From Halobacterium jilantaiense (GTDB lineage Archaea > Halobacteriota > Halobacteria > Halobacteriales > Halobacteriaceae): a stretch of 64,000 nucleotides of DNA. The notes below the pieces were generated by a model that saw only the letters and a program-made list of their open reading frames with translations, did not search any database and was not told the origin of the DNA. The stretch lies in contig NZ_FOJA01000001.1 in assembly GCF_900110535.1 (NCBI RefSeq), positions 1,833,393 to 1,897,392 on the forward strand, read 5' to 3'. Numbering within the stretch: the stretch's first letter is position 1; each line of letters opens with the position of its first letter. Of this stretch, positions 42,170 through 50,577 are shown piece by piece. A program made the translations under genes and the position numbers.

Positions 42170-43330
42170 ATGACGCCACGCCGAGCGCTCACGCTGACCG
42201 GAGAGGCGGCGGTGGTGCTGGTGGTCGTGGCGCTGGCCGCCGGCCAGGTGCTCGGCTACCCGGTGTTGCTCGGGTACGTCGAGACCGGGAGCATGTCGCC
42301 GACGATGGAGCCGGGCGACGGCTTCGTCTCCGTGCCAGCGCCGCTCGCGGGCGACGCCGAGGAGGGCGACGTGGTCGTCTTCCGCGCGCAGGAACTCCAC
42401 GGCGGCGGCCTCACCACGCACCGCGTGGTCGGCGAGACCGACCGCGGATTCGTCACCAGGGGTGACGCCAACCCCTTCACCGACCAGGACGGCGACGAGC
42501 CGCCGGTGAAACGCGGCCAGATCGTCGCCCACGCGCTCCAGGTGAACGGCGAGGCCGTCGTAATTCCGAGCCTCGGCACGGGCGTGACGGCGATACAGGA
42601 CGCGTTCTCGAACGCGCAGCGCCGCCTCGCGGCGGCGACCGGGTCGCGGTCGCTGCTCGGCACGCAGGGCCTGACGTACATCCTGTTCGGGCTGTCGGTG
42701 CTGCTGTACGTCGTCGACCTGCTGCTGGACGACGGGCCGGGCCGGGACCGCAGCCGGAGCCGCGACCGCGAGAGCGGCGTCTCGCCGGGACTCGTCGTCG
42801 CCGCGCTCGCGGCAGTACTCGTCGTGTCGGCGACGGCCGCGATGGTGGTGCCCGCGAGTACGGAACAGTTCGGCGTCGTGAGCGCCGAGTTCAGCTCGGA
42901 GAACCCCACCGTCATCAGGCAGGGTGCGTCCTCGACGTTCGACTACGGAGTGGCCAACGGCGGTTTTGTGCCGGTGGTGTCGTACCTCGAACCCGCCAGC
43001 GAGGGGGTCGCGGTCGAACCGAACCGCCTCCGGGTGGGGTCGCGCGGCGAGGCGACCGCCCGGCTGACACTGTCAGCCCCCGACGACACGGGCTACTACC
43101 GGCGCTACGTGACCGAACACCGCTACCTCCTGTTGCTGCCCGCTCCGCTTCTCGACGCACTCTACGAGCTCCACCCGTGGCTGCCCATCGTCGCCGTCGA
43201 CAGCGTGCTGGCGTCCGTCGTCGCCGTCCTCGGGCTGGTGTTCCTGCGCGGCCGGCGCGTGCGGGTGCGCCGCCGGGAGAGCCGCCACGGTCGGTCTCTC
43301 GCCGGCCGGCTGCGACGACTCCTCCGGTGA
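42170..43330 (+). CDS. Signal peptidase I, SipW/ER type (S26B)
   Basis: This encodes 386 residues. Catalytic Ser41 is in YVETGSMSPTMEPGD; the general base is His84 (TTHRVV) rather than Lys, the mark of archaeal/eukaryotic and SipW-type S26B peptidases, with Asp99 in RGDANPFTDQ. After the peptidase (1-170) come further membrane helices and an extracytoplasmic beta domain (about 235-320) that resembles the TasA-like core (FDYGVANGGFVPVVS). It is thus larger than a plain signal peptidase. In Bacillus the homologous SipW processes TasA and TapA, and its position here fits that role. Confidence 0.88.
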   Translation: MTPRRALTLTGEAAVVLVVVALAAGQVLGYPVLLGYVETGSMSPTMEPGDGFVSVPAPLAGDAEEGDVVVFRAQELHGGGLTTHRVVGETDRGFVTRGDANPFTDQDGDEPPVKRGQIVAHALQVNGEAVVIPSLGTGVTAIQDAFSNAQRRLAAATGSRSLLGTQGLTYILFGLSVLLYVVDLLLDDGPGRDRSRSRDRESGVSPGLVVAALAAVLVVSATAAMVVPASTEQFGVVSAEFSSENPTVIRQGASSTFDYGVANGGFVPVVSYLEPASEGVAVEPNRLRVGSRGEATARLTLSAPDDTGYYRRYVTEHRYLLLLPAPLLDALYELHPWLPIVAVDSVLASVVAVLGLVFLRGRRVRVRRRESRHGRSLAGRLRRLLR

Positions 43331-43409
43331 GCGTCGGCGGTCGTTTCGCCCGCCACCACCGTTCAACCAATCGACAATTCTTTGTCGGCGGACCAGAGTG
43401 TGAGCGCAC

Positions 43410-44639
43410 ATGACAGGGGAGACGCGGTGGCTGCGGCTCCGTGCGTTCGCCGGCGAGTGGTTCGTCGTACTCGTCGTCGCGTTCGCGGTGCTGGCGGCCG
43501 CAGGGGGGTACGCAGCGGGGACTGCGCACGCCGCACCGGGGACCACGACGGAACGCCAGACCGTCGAACACTGGGCCGTCGGCGGCGAGTTCGGGCACTC
43601 CGCGACAGTGACCCGAGAGAATCCGGTGTTCGAGGTGGGGGAGACGCTGGAGGGGCGGTCGACGTACTTCGTCGGCGCGTCGCCGATCCTCGACGGCACC
43701 TACAGGGTCTCGTACGCCGACCCGACCGGGGACGCCGAACCGGTCGACGTGACGGCGACGGCGACGCTCGTGCTGTCGTCGACTGGCGAGAGCGCGACGT
43801 ACTGGACGGACCGCGAGCGCCTGGCGACCACGGACGCGACGCTCGCGCCGGGCGAGACCACGTCGGTCGCCTTCGACGTGAACGCCAGCCGGGTCGACGA
43901 ACGCGCCACAGACATCCAGCAGGGGCTCGGCGACACCGCCGGCGAGGTGACCGCGACCATCTCGGTCGCAGTCAACGCCACCGGCGCGGTCGCCGGCAGC
44001 GAGTACCCGGTCTCGTACACGCAGTCCGTCCCGCTCACTATCGCCGGGTCGACGTACGGCGTCGACGCGCCCGGCCCGACCAGCGAAGCGGCCACCACCC
44101 AGCGCACGGTTCAGGTCGCGAAGTCCTACGGGCCCCTGTGGACCGTCGGCGGCCCGCTCCTGCTCCTCGCGGGGCTGGCCGGGCTCGGAGCGCTCGGCGC
44201 GGCGTACCGCCGCGACGAGCCGGGGCTGACCGACGCCGAACGCGACTACCTCGCGTTCCGCGACGAGCGCGCCGAGTTCGACGAGTGGGTGGTGCGGGCG
44301 CGGCTGCCGGCAACCATCCGCGACCGCGAGTGCGCCGACGCCGAGTCGCTGGCCGACCTCGTGGACTACGCCATCGACGCCGACGTCGGCGTCGTCGAGG
44401 ACGCCGCCAGCGGCTCGTTCTACGCCGTCACTCGCGACCTCCTCGTCGTCTACGAGCCGCCGGCGGAACCGGACGTGGTGTCGCCGCTCGCGGGCGATTT
44501 CGACGCGCTCGGCGTGACGACCGACCGCGACCCCGACGAGGACCTCGTCGAGGGCGTGACCGCCGACTCGGGTCCGGAAGCCGACGACGACGGCAAAGCA
44601 CCGCCACCGGACTCGCCGACCGTCGAGGCCGAGGACTGA
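43410..44639 (+). CDS. DUF5305 membrane protein
   Basis: This encodes 409 residues. An N-terminal TM helix (about 15-38) is followed by an extracellular beta domain (about 45-235) with GGEFGHSATVTRENPVFEVG. A second TM helix (about 243-262) leads into a cytoplasmic acidic tail rich in D/E. The arrangement is that of DUF5305 proteins, which repeatedly neighbour S26B signal peptidases in haloarchaea. Its role is unknown; assistance in export or assembly of the secreted proteins is inferred. The ATG at 43410 is 79 bases after the signal peptidase. Confidence 0.8.
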   Translation: MTGETRWLRLRAFAGEWFVVLVVAFAVLAAAGGYAAGTAHAAPGTTTERQTVEHWAVGGEFGHSATVTRENPVFEVGETLEGRSTYFVGASPILDGTYRVSYADPTGDAEPVDVTATATLVLSSTGESATYWTDRERLATTDATLAPGETTSVAFDVNASRVDERATDIQQGLGDTAGEVTATISVAVNATGAVAGSEYPVSYTQSVPLTIAGSTYGVDAPGPTSEAATTQRTVQVAKSYGPLWTVGGPLLLLAGLAGLGALGAAYRRDEPGLTDAERDYLAFRDERAEFDEWVVRARLPATIRDRECADAESLADLVDYAIDADVGVVEDAASGSFYAVTRDLLVVYEPPAEPDVVSPLAGDFDALGVTTDRDPDEDLVEGVTADSGPEADDDGKAPPPDSPTVEAED

Positions 44640-44694
44640 CAGCACTCGCCGGCCCGCCCGGTCGGCCCCGGACTCGCCGGCGAACGACCCGCTT

Positions 44695-44727
44695 ATATTC
44701 TCACGATATTCTCTAGGGCATATGCCC
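44695..44727 (+). promoter_or_regulatory. Operator/promoter of the RHH gene
   Basis: Two 8-bp direct repeats ATATTCTC at 44695-44702 and 44706-44713 lie exactly 11 bp apart, as for RHH dimers on one DNA face. CTTATATT (44692-44699) is a TATA box about 27 bases before the ATG, so the mRNA is probably leaderless. GGGCATATGCCC (44716-44727) is a perfect 12-bp palindrome covering the start codon. Confidence 0.65.
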
Positions 44728-44907
44728 AAGATAAGCGTCGAAGTGCCGGCCGAACTCCTCGACGACCTGGACGACCACGTCGGGGAGAACGGCAAGTTCG
44801 TGAACCGCAGCGAGGCCATCCGGGCGTCGGTTCGGAAGACGCTGGACATCCTCGACGACATCGACGACCGACAGGGCCGACTCGGGGAGGGCGAGGATGG
44901 CGAGTAG
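44722..44907 (+). CDS. Ribbon-helix-helix (CopG-like) regulator
   Basis: This 61-residue RHH protein has its beta-strand in PKISVEVPAELLDDLDDH (2-19), and its helices follow (NRSEAIRASVRKTL). The dimer would bind DNA with the strands. Direct repeats and a palindrome overlap its own start (44695-44727), so it is probably self-regulated. Its last 11 bases overlap the next gene, a queuosine-precursor transporter, which is therefore the likely co-regulated target. Confidence 0.85.
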   Translation: MPKISVEVPAELLDDLDDHVGENGKFVNRSEAIRASVRKTLDILDDIDDRQGRLGEGEDGE

Positions 44908-45622
44908 CGCCAGCGACCGCCTCGCGGGCGGCCAGGTCGCACTCGTCGCGCTGTTCGTCACCGCGCTCGTCACCGCCCAGCTCACCGCCTCGAAGCTCCT
45001 GCTGTTCGACATCCCGGTCTCCTTGCCCCACACCGGGAGTTCGCTCGTGCTGCCGGGCGCTGCGCTCGCGTACGCCGTGACGTTCTTCGCCTCCGACTGC
45101 TACTCGGAGCTGTACGGCCGGCGGCCCGCGCAGGTGATGGTGAACGTCGGCTTCGCGATGAACTTCGTGTTGCTCGCGCTCGTCTACAGCACCGTCCAGG
45201 CCCCCATCGCGCCGTTCTCCGGCGTCGGCCAGAGCGAGTTCTCGTCGGTCCTGCTGTCCTCCGCGAACATCGTCGCCGGCTCGCTGCTGGCGTACGTCGT
45301 CAGCCAGAACTGGGACGTGGTGGTGTTCCACGCCATCCGCGACCGCACCGGCGGCGACCACCTCTGGCTGCGCAACGTCGGCTCCACGGCCACGAGTCAG
45401 GCCATCGACACCGTCATCTTCGTCACCGTCGCGTTCTGGGCAGCGCCGACGCTGTTCGGCGTCGGACAGGTCTACGAAGTGAGCCAGATTCTCGCGCTCA
45501 TCGTCGGCCAGTACGTCCTCAAGCTCGGCATCGCCGTCGGCGACACGCCGTTCGTCTACGCCGTCGTCCGGGCCGTCCGCGGCGCTGAACCCGACGCGAC
45601 GCCCGACCCCGCCGCCGACTGA
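44897..45622 (+). CDS. Queuosine/archaeosine precursor transporter (VUT/YhhQ family)
   Basis: This 241-residue membrane protein has six helices. The family signature is in FFASDCYSELYGRRPAQVMV (about 58-77) and later GSTATSQAIDTVIFVTVAFW. YhhQ relatives import preQ0/preQ1; in archaea preQ0 feeds archaeosine in tRNA. The gene overlaps the upstream RHH gene by 11 bases, so translation is coupled. The start ATG 44897 lies inside the RHH gene. Confidence 0.88.
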   Translation: MASSASDRLAGGQVALVALFVTALVTAQLTASKLLLFDIPVSLPHTGSSLVLPGAALAYAVTFFASDCYSELYGRRPAQVMVNVGFAMNFVLLALVYSTVQAPIAPFSGVGQSEFSSVLLSSANIVAGSLLAYVVSQNWDVVVFHAIRDRTGGDHLWLRNVGSTATSQAIDTVIFVTVAFWAAPTLFGVGQVYEVSQILALIVGQYVLKLGIAVGDTPFVYAVVRAVRGAEPDATPDPAAD

Positions 45623-45635
45623 CCCGATACGCGCG

Positions 45636-46418
45636 CTACTCGTCTCCGTCGCGCAGTTCCGCGAAGCCGTAGTTCGGCTTCAGGTCCGTCACCGTCACGT
45701 CGACGGTCTCGCCCTCCGTCGCGCCGTCCACGAACAGCGTATACCCGTCGACGCGCGCGATGCCGTCGCCCTCGTCCCCCTCGTCGGCGATGTCGACGGT
45801 GAGCTCGTCGCCCTCCGCGACCGGCGCGACGATGCGGTTCTTCCCGACGACGTACAGCTCCGAGGACGCGTCTCGGGAGGCGTCCGGGCTGTTCGTCGCG
45901 ACGAACGCGAACTCGTCTTCGACGTCCGCCAGGAAGCCCTGGAAGTCCCGGCCGTCGAACACCTTCACGACGAAGTGACCGCCGGCGTCCAGCAGCTCGC
46001 GGGCCGTATCGAGGGCCTGCCGCGCGAGGTGGACCGACCGCGCGTGGTCGAGGTCGTACTCGCCGGTCATGTTCGGTGCCATGTCCGAGATGACGACGTC
46101 CGCGCTGCCGTTCGCCGCCGTCCGGACGTGCTCTCTGGTTTCCTCGGTGGTCATGTCGCCGCGCACCGTCTCCAGACCCGCGTCCGTCTCGAAGTGCGAG
46201 ATGCTCTGGAAGTCCACGCCCACGACCTTCCCGCGAGCGCCGACGCGCTCGGCCGCCACCTGCAGCCAGCCGCCCGGTGCCGCCCCGAGGTCGACGACGG
46301 ACGCGCCGCCGAACAGGATGTCGAACCGGTCGTCGAGCTGCTGGAGCTTGTACGCGGACCGCGACCGGTACCCCTCCTGCTTCGACTTGTTGTAGTAGTG
46401 GTCCTTCCCGTTACCCAT
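45636..46418 (-). CDS. rlmE: 23S rRNA (uridine-2'-O)-methyltransferase RlmE with TRAM domain
   Basis: This encodes 260 residues. The Rossmann SAM site is VVDLGAAPGGWLQVAAERVG (about 41-60); catalytic K-D-K-E elements are seen in KSKQEGYRSRSAYKL, ISDMAPNMTG, and VVKVFDGRDFQGF. Residues about 200-255 form a TRAM domain (ELTVDIADEGDEGDGIARVD), as in archaeal members. The start is ATG 46418 (MGNGKDHYYNKSKQEG). Its target is U2552 of 23S rRNA in E. coli; the archaeal site is inferred. Confidence 0.93.
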   Translation of the reverse strand: MGNGKDHYYNKSKQEGYRSRSAYKLQQLDDRFDILFGGASVVDLGAAPGGWLQVAAERVGARGKVVGVDFQSISHFETDAGLETVRGDMTTEETREHVRTAANGSADVVISDMAPNMTGEYDLDHARSVHLARQALDTARELLDAGGHFVVKVFDGRDFQGFLADVEDEFAFVATNSPDASRDASSELYVVGKNRIVAPVAEGDELTVDIADEGDEGDGIARVDGYTLFVDGATEGETVDVTVTDLKPNYGFAELRDGDE

Positions 46419-46540
46419 GATGCCCGTAGCGAGGGTGCCGGAACGGAAAGTTTCGTCGTTCGGCGGGGCGAGCCGGGCGTCTGCCCGCTCACTCGCCGGC
46501 GACGGGAACGCTTGAGGCGCTGGCCGCCCTCCGGTCGCGT

Positions 46541-47326
46541 ATGCGCACCGAGGACGGCGGCTTCTACGACGAGGCGGTCGACGCGCTGGCGGCCCGCGAG
46601 TACGGACGCGCCGGCGACGCGTACGCTCGCGCCGGCTGGCGGGTGCTGTCGGCACCCCGCGGCGAACAGGACGTGTCGCCGTTCGACGCCGACGAGCAGG
46701 GCTGGGTGGGCGAGGGGCTGGCGCACCTCGCGGCGAGCGCGGCCGCCTACCGGGTGGCCGGCGCGCCGGCTCGCGCGACCGACCGCGCCGTCGAGGGCGT
46801 CGCGGTCGCGCGGGACCTCCGGCGGTCGTACGCCGACCGGCACCCCGCGCGGGCAGCGTGTTTCGACGAGTTCGTCGCCGACTTCCGGGCGGTCGGCGGG
46901 CTCGACGGCGTCGAGGCGGCCTACGAGGCGGCGGCCGACGCCTACCGCGACGCCGCCGACGCAGTCGACTCGCCGCAGGCGCTGGCGACCACGCCGCTGT
47001 TCGAGGCCGCTGCCGACCTCGTCCAGCAGTTCGCGCGCGGGCAGGCGGACGGCGAAATCGCGGTGTCGTGGTCGGACCTCCACGGCCCCGACCCCGGCGA
47101 CCCGGGCGCGTTCCTCGCACACCGCGCGACGTACAAACGCCAGCGGCTCCCGAGTCTGGTCGCGGCGGCCGTCGAGGACGGCTACCTCGCCGCGCCCCGG
47201 GGGACGACGGAGTACGCCACCGACCACCACGAGTGTCCGTCGTGTGGCTCCCGGCACGTCAACTGGGTCGGGGACGACACGCTCTGTCTGGTCTGCTCGC
47301 GGCCGACCGAGCCGACCGACGGCTAG
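46541..47326 (+). CDS. Helical repeat protein with C-terminal zinc ribbon
   Basis: This encodes 261 residues. Residues 1-200 are alpha-helical, Ala/Arg-rich and TPR-like (DEAVDALAAREYGRAGDAYA). The last 45 residues form a zinc ribbon: CPSCGSRHVNWVGDDTLCLV with CSRP following. It is divergent from rlmE and convergent with ppcA. I know of no family name; it looks like a haloarchaeal conserved hypothetical. Confidence 0.7.
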   Translation: MRTEDGGFYDEAVDALAAREYGRAGDAYARAGWRVLSAPRGEQDVSPFDADEQGWVGEGLAHLAASAAAYRVAGAPARATDRAVEGVAVARDLRRSYADRHPARAACFDEFVADFRAVGGLDGVEAAYEAAADAYRDAADAVDSPQALATTPLFEAAADLVQQFARGQADGEIAVSWSDLHGPDPGDPGAFLAHRATYKRQRLPSLVAAAVEDGYLAAPRGTTEYATDHHECPSCGSRHVNWVGDDTLCLVCSRPTEPTDG

Positions 47327-47335
47327 CCGAGGCGG

Positions 47336-48814
47336 TCAGCCGAGGAACTGGCGTTCGCGCGCCCCCCGCCCTATCGCCGACCGGAGCGCGTCGTCGCGGC
47401 CGGCCTGAAACGCGTCGATGGCGTCGCCGGTGGCCGCCCGGTGCTCCTCGTTTGGTTCGACGTCCACGTGGTCGACAGCAGCGGCGAGGTCGTCGCTGTC
47501 GAGGTCCAGCACGTCCGTACACCGCGGGTCGAAGTAGCGGGCGGCGTCCCGGAGGTGGTCGAAGTACGTCGGGAACGCCTCCCGGACGAACGCGGCGTCC
47601 TCGTCGGTGAGCGCGTGCGCGCCGAGCAGCGTCGGCGGACAGCCGACGGCGTACAGCGACGCCGTGTAGCCGATTGCCCGCGGCAGCGCGTTCTCCCCGA
47701 CCTCCCGCGAGTAACCGAACAGCCCGACGTGGAGTTTGCGGGCGCGGCGGTCCGGCACGAACGACGACAGCCGATTCACCGTCGGCGCGATGGCGTCGAC
47801 CTGGTCGGCGTACGCGTCGGCGGTGCGGTCGACGACGGCCAGCGCGCGCTCCTCGTCGATGCGGTCGGGCGGCGCACCGAGGTCCGCCTCCCGGAGTGCA
47901 GCGACCCCGTCTCGGACGGTCTCCACCGGGTAGTCGTACTTGAACGCCGACTGCACGGTGAACGTCTCCACCTCGCTGTAGGCGTCGGCGGTCTCGGCCG
48001 CGCGTTCGGGCGTGAGGTTCCCGCGGAACGGCGCTGACCCCGCGCCGAGAATCGGGTGGACGTCGACGCCGGTCTCCGCGCTCATCTCGTAGAGCCGCTG
48101 GAGCGCCACCTTGTTGATAAGGTCGGCGGCCAGACAGCCGTAGTTCAGCGCCGGGTCCGAGCGCGCGAGGAACACCCGGACGCCCTCCCGGTCTTGGGCC
48201 GCGGCGTACTCGCGGACCACGTCGTCGGCGGCCAGCATCGCCTCGCGCTCCTCGATGAGCGGGATGACCGCGACGGACTCCGGCTCGAAGCCGCCGACCC
48301 AGTCCCCGACGGTGCGGCCGTCCCACACCTCGGCGTCGGCCTTCCCGGTCACGAACCGCTCGTAGTACTCGTGGACGGCGTTCAGCTGGTCGGCGCTCGT
48401 CACCATCGGCACGATGACCTCGTGAATCGGCGGAATCACGTCGATGTCGTGCTCGCCGGCGAACCGGCTCGCGGCGTCGAACGACCGCGGCACGCTCTCC
48501 AGAATTTCGAGGAGAATCTTCGCCTCCGACGCCTCGAGGTCGGGGTTCGGCCCGCGGACGGTGAGCCTGGTGCCGTTCCCGAGTCGGTTGGCCGCGAAGA
48601 AGTCCGGGTACCGCGACAGCAGCTTCTTCACCGCGTACTCGTCGCCCTCCTTCCCCTCGAAGTCCCACATCTGCTCGTCGCAGCCCAGGTGAGAGTACAC
48701 GTAGTACGCCTCCTGAATCTCGTCCTCGCCCTCGATGACGTCGTCGGCCGCGAAGAACGGGAGCGTCGCGTTGTCCGGGTGCTGCGTGCTCATCACGCGT
48801 GGTACGTCCGCCAT
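47336..48814 (-). CDS. ppcA: Archaeal-type phosphoenolpyruvate carboxylase
   Basis: This 492-residue enzyme is half the size of the bacterial PEPC and belongs to the archaeal PEPCase family. It starts MADVPRVMSTQHPDNATLPF, the family's characteristic N-terminus, and includes VRGPNPDLEASEAKILLEIL. It carboxylates PEP to oxaloacetate, an anaplerotic step. The start is ATG 48814. It is flanked by a zinc-ribbon protein and a DUF4382 lipoprotein and forms its own unit. Confidence 0.93.
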   Translation of the reverse strand: MADVPRVMSTQHPDNATLPFFAADDVIEGEDEIQEAYYVYSHLGCDEQMWDFEGKEGDEYAVKKLLSRYPDFFAANRLGNGTRLTVRGPNPDLEASEAKILLEILESVPRSFDAASRFAGEHDIDVIPPIHEVIVPMVTSADQLNAVHEYYERFVTGKADAEVWDGRTVGDWVGGFEPESVAVIPLIEEREAMLAADDVVREYAAAQDREGVRVFLARSDPALNYGCLAADLINKVALQRLYEMSAETGVDVHPILGAGSAPFRGNLTPERAAETADAYSEVETFTVQSAFKYDYPVETVRDGVAALREADLGAPPDRIDEERALAVVDRTADAYADQVDAIAPTVNRLSSFVPDRRARKLHVGLFGYSREVGENALPRAIGYTASLYAVGCPPTLLGAHALTDEDAAFVREAFPTYFDHLRDAARYFDPRCTDVLDLDSDDLAAAVDHVDVEPNEEHRAATGDAIDAFQAGRDDALRSAIGRGARERQFLG

Positions 48815-48894
48815 ACACCGTCCATGGCACGAACTCACAAAAAGAAACAGACGGCCGCAAAAACTGGCAGCTCGGGCCGGCTCGCCCCCGCTCG

Positions 48895-50433
48895 TCAGTT
48901 CGCCGCGGCGACCGTCGACGCGTCGACGGTGACGGACTCGCCGTCCGCCGTCACCGTCAGCTCCGAGGCCATCGACACGTCACTCGGGAGGTCGACGGCC
49001 AGCTCGCCCTTCTCGTCGGTCTCGCCGACGACCTCACCGTCGAGCTCGACGGTCGCGTCCTCCACGGCCTCGCCGTCGCCGTCGGTGACGGACAGGGTCA
49101 CCGTCTCGTTCGCCGCGAACGTGCCGTCGTAGGCGACTGCGAGGTCGGCCTCGGCGCTCGCCGACGCGTCGCCGTCGTCGCCGTCACCGGCCTCGGTCTC
49201 CTCCGATTCGTTGTCCTCGCTCTCGGACTCGCCGAGCTCCAGTTCGAGCTCGCCCTCGGCCTCCGTCTCGCCGCTCTCGTAGCCGGCTTCGAGTTCGAGT
49301 TCGCCGTCTGCGGGCACGGCGACGGTCGCGGTGCCGTTCGCGTCCGTCCGCACCGTCGCGTCGTCGCCGTACTCGACGGTCGCGTTCTCGACCGGCTCAC
49401 CGCCGCGCGTCACCCGCACGGTCGCGTTCTCGCCGGCGGTCGCGTTCCCGACGACCGAGACGTCGAGTTCGGCCTCACCGCCACGCTCCTCGTCGACGTC
49501 CTCGATGGGCACGTCGGTGCCGGACTCGCTGGCGACGGGCTTCAGGATGTACTTCCCGGAGTTCCCGGCCTCGAACACCGTGATGTCGAACACGAAGTCG
49601 ACGCGCTCGCCGTTCCCCACGGTGAAGTTCTCGTTCAACTGGAGCTTCTGGGACGGCAGCTTCACGTTCACTTCCTCGCCGGTCTTCAGCGTGCCGTTCA
49701 CCTCGCCGACGTGCACGAAGACCTTCTCGTAGTCGCCCTCGGGCACCGAGATGTTCCCGAGCGCGGTCGCGTTCGCGCCCTGCAGTTCGGTCAGGTCGAC
49801 GCTGCGCTCGTCCACGTCGCGCTCGACCCAGCCGCCCTCTGACTCGTCCTCGTCGCTGTAGTCGTCTGCCTCGGCGGCCACGGACAGCGAGGCCGACGCC
49901 TCGCCGTACGTGCTGTTCTCGGCGGTCTCGACCTCGACCTCGAAGTCACCGAGTGCCTCGGGGATGGGGACGGTCACGGTGCCGTTCGCGTCAGTCTCTA
50001 CGGTCAGTTCGCGGCCCCCAGCTTCGACGACCGCCGAGACGTTCGCGGCCGACTCACCCTCGTGGGTCACCTGCACCGTCGCGTTCTCGCCGGGCGTCAC
50101 GTCGCCGACCAACGCGACCGACAGCCCGCCCTCGCTCTCGTTCTCGACCGCGAGTTCGGTCTCGTTCCCGGAGCCAGCGTCGGCCGTGGTCTCGTTCGCG
50201 TCCGCGGCACCGGCCGTCGCGAAGCCGACGCTCGTCACGGTCACGTTCAGGTGCTCGAACTGGTCGATGGCGTTGCGCTCGTCGCTCAGGTAGAACTGCA
50301 CCGTCCCGCTGTCTGTCGCGCTGTCCGTCGAACTGTCGCCCGTGCCGCCGGCGTTCGGGCCCGCGATGCCGCCGGCACACCCGGCGAGCACCACGAGCGC
50401 GGCCACCAGCAGCGTCGGTACGATTCGGCTCAT
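48895..50433 (-). CDS. DUF4382 lipoprotein with Ig-like domains
   Basis: This encodes 512 residues. MSRIVPTLLVAALVVLAGCA is a Sec lipoprotein signal (lipobox LAGC). The DUF4382 domain (about 45-295) contains GTVQFYLSDERNAIDQFEHL and later VFVHVGEVNG. Two carboxypeptidase-regulatory or CARDB-like domains (about 310-400 and 440-510) follow, separated by an E/S/D-rich linker. It is an exposed cell-envelope protein of unknown function. Repetitive acidic codon use makes several stretches low-complexity. Confidence 0.82.
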   Translation of the reverse strand: MSRIVPTLLVAALVVLAGCAGGIAGPNAGGTGDSSTDSATDSGTVQFYLSDERNAIDQFEHLNVTVTSVGFATAGAADANETTADAGSGNETELAVENESEGGLSVALVGDVTPGENATVQVTHEGESAANVSAVVEAGGRELTVETDANGTVTVPIPEALGDFEVEVETAENSTYGEASASLSVAAEADDYSDEDESEGGWVERDVDERSVDLTELQGANATALGNISVPEGDYEKVFVHVGEVNGTLKTGEEVNVKLPSQKLQLNENFTVGNGERVDFVFDITVFEAGNSGKYILKPVASESGTDVPIEDVDEERGGEAELDVSVVGNATAGENATVRVTRGGEPVENATVEYGDDATVRTDANGTATVAVPADGELELEAGYESGETEAEGELELELGESESEDNESEETEAGDGDDGDASASAEADLAVAYDGTFAANETVTLSVTDGDGEAVEDATVELDGEVVGETDEKGELAVDLPSDVSMASELTVTADGESVTVDASTVAAAN

Positions 50434-50577
50434 CCTGGTCGGGTCCAGACGCCACACGCCCATAAACCGAGAACTCCGTCCAGTCGTCTTGGCTGCTCTC
50501 TGTCCGAATTAAGCCGAGTTAAGCGGCTCCGACGGGGACCGAAACCAGTTTGGGCCGGCGCGCCGTCGCAACTCGGC

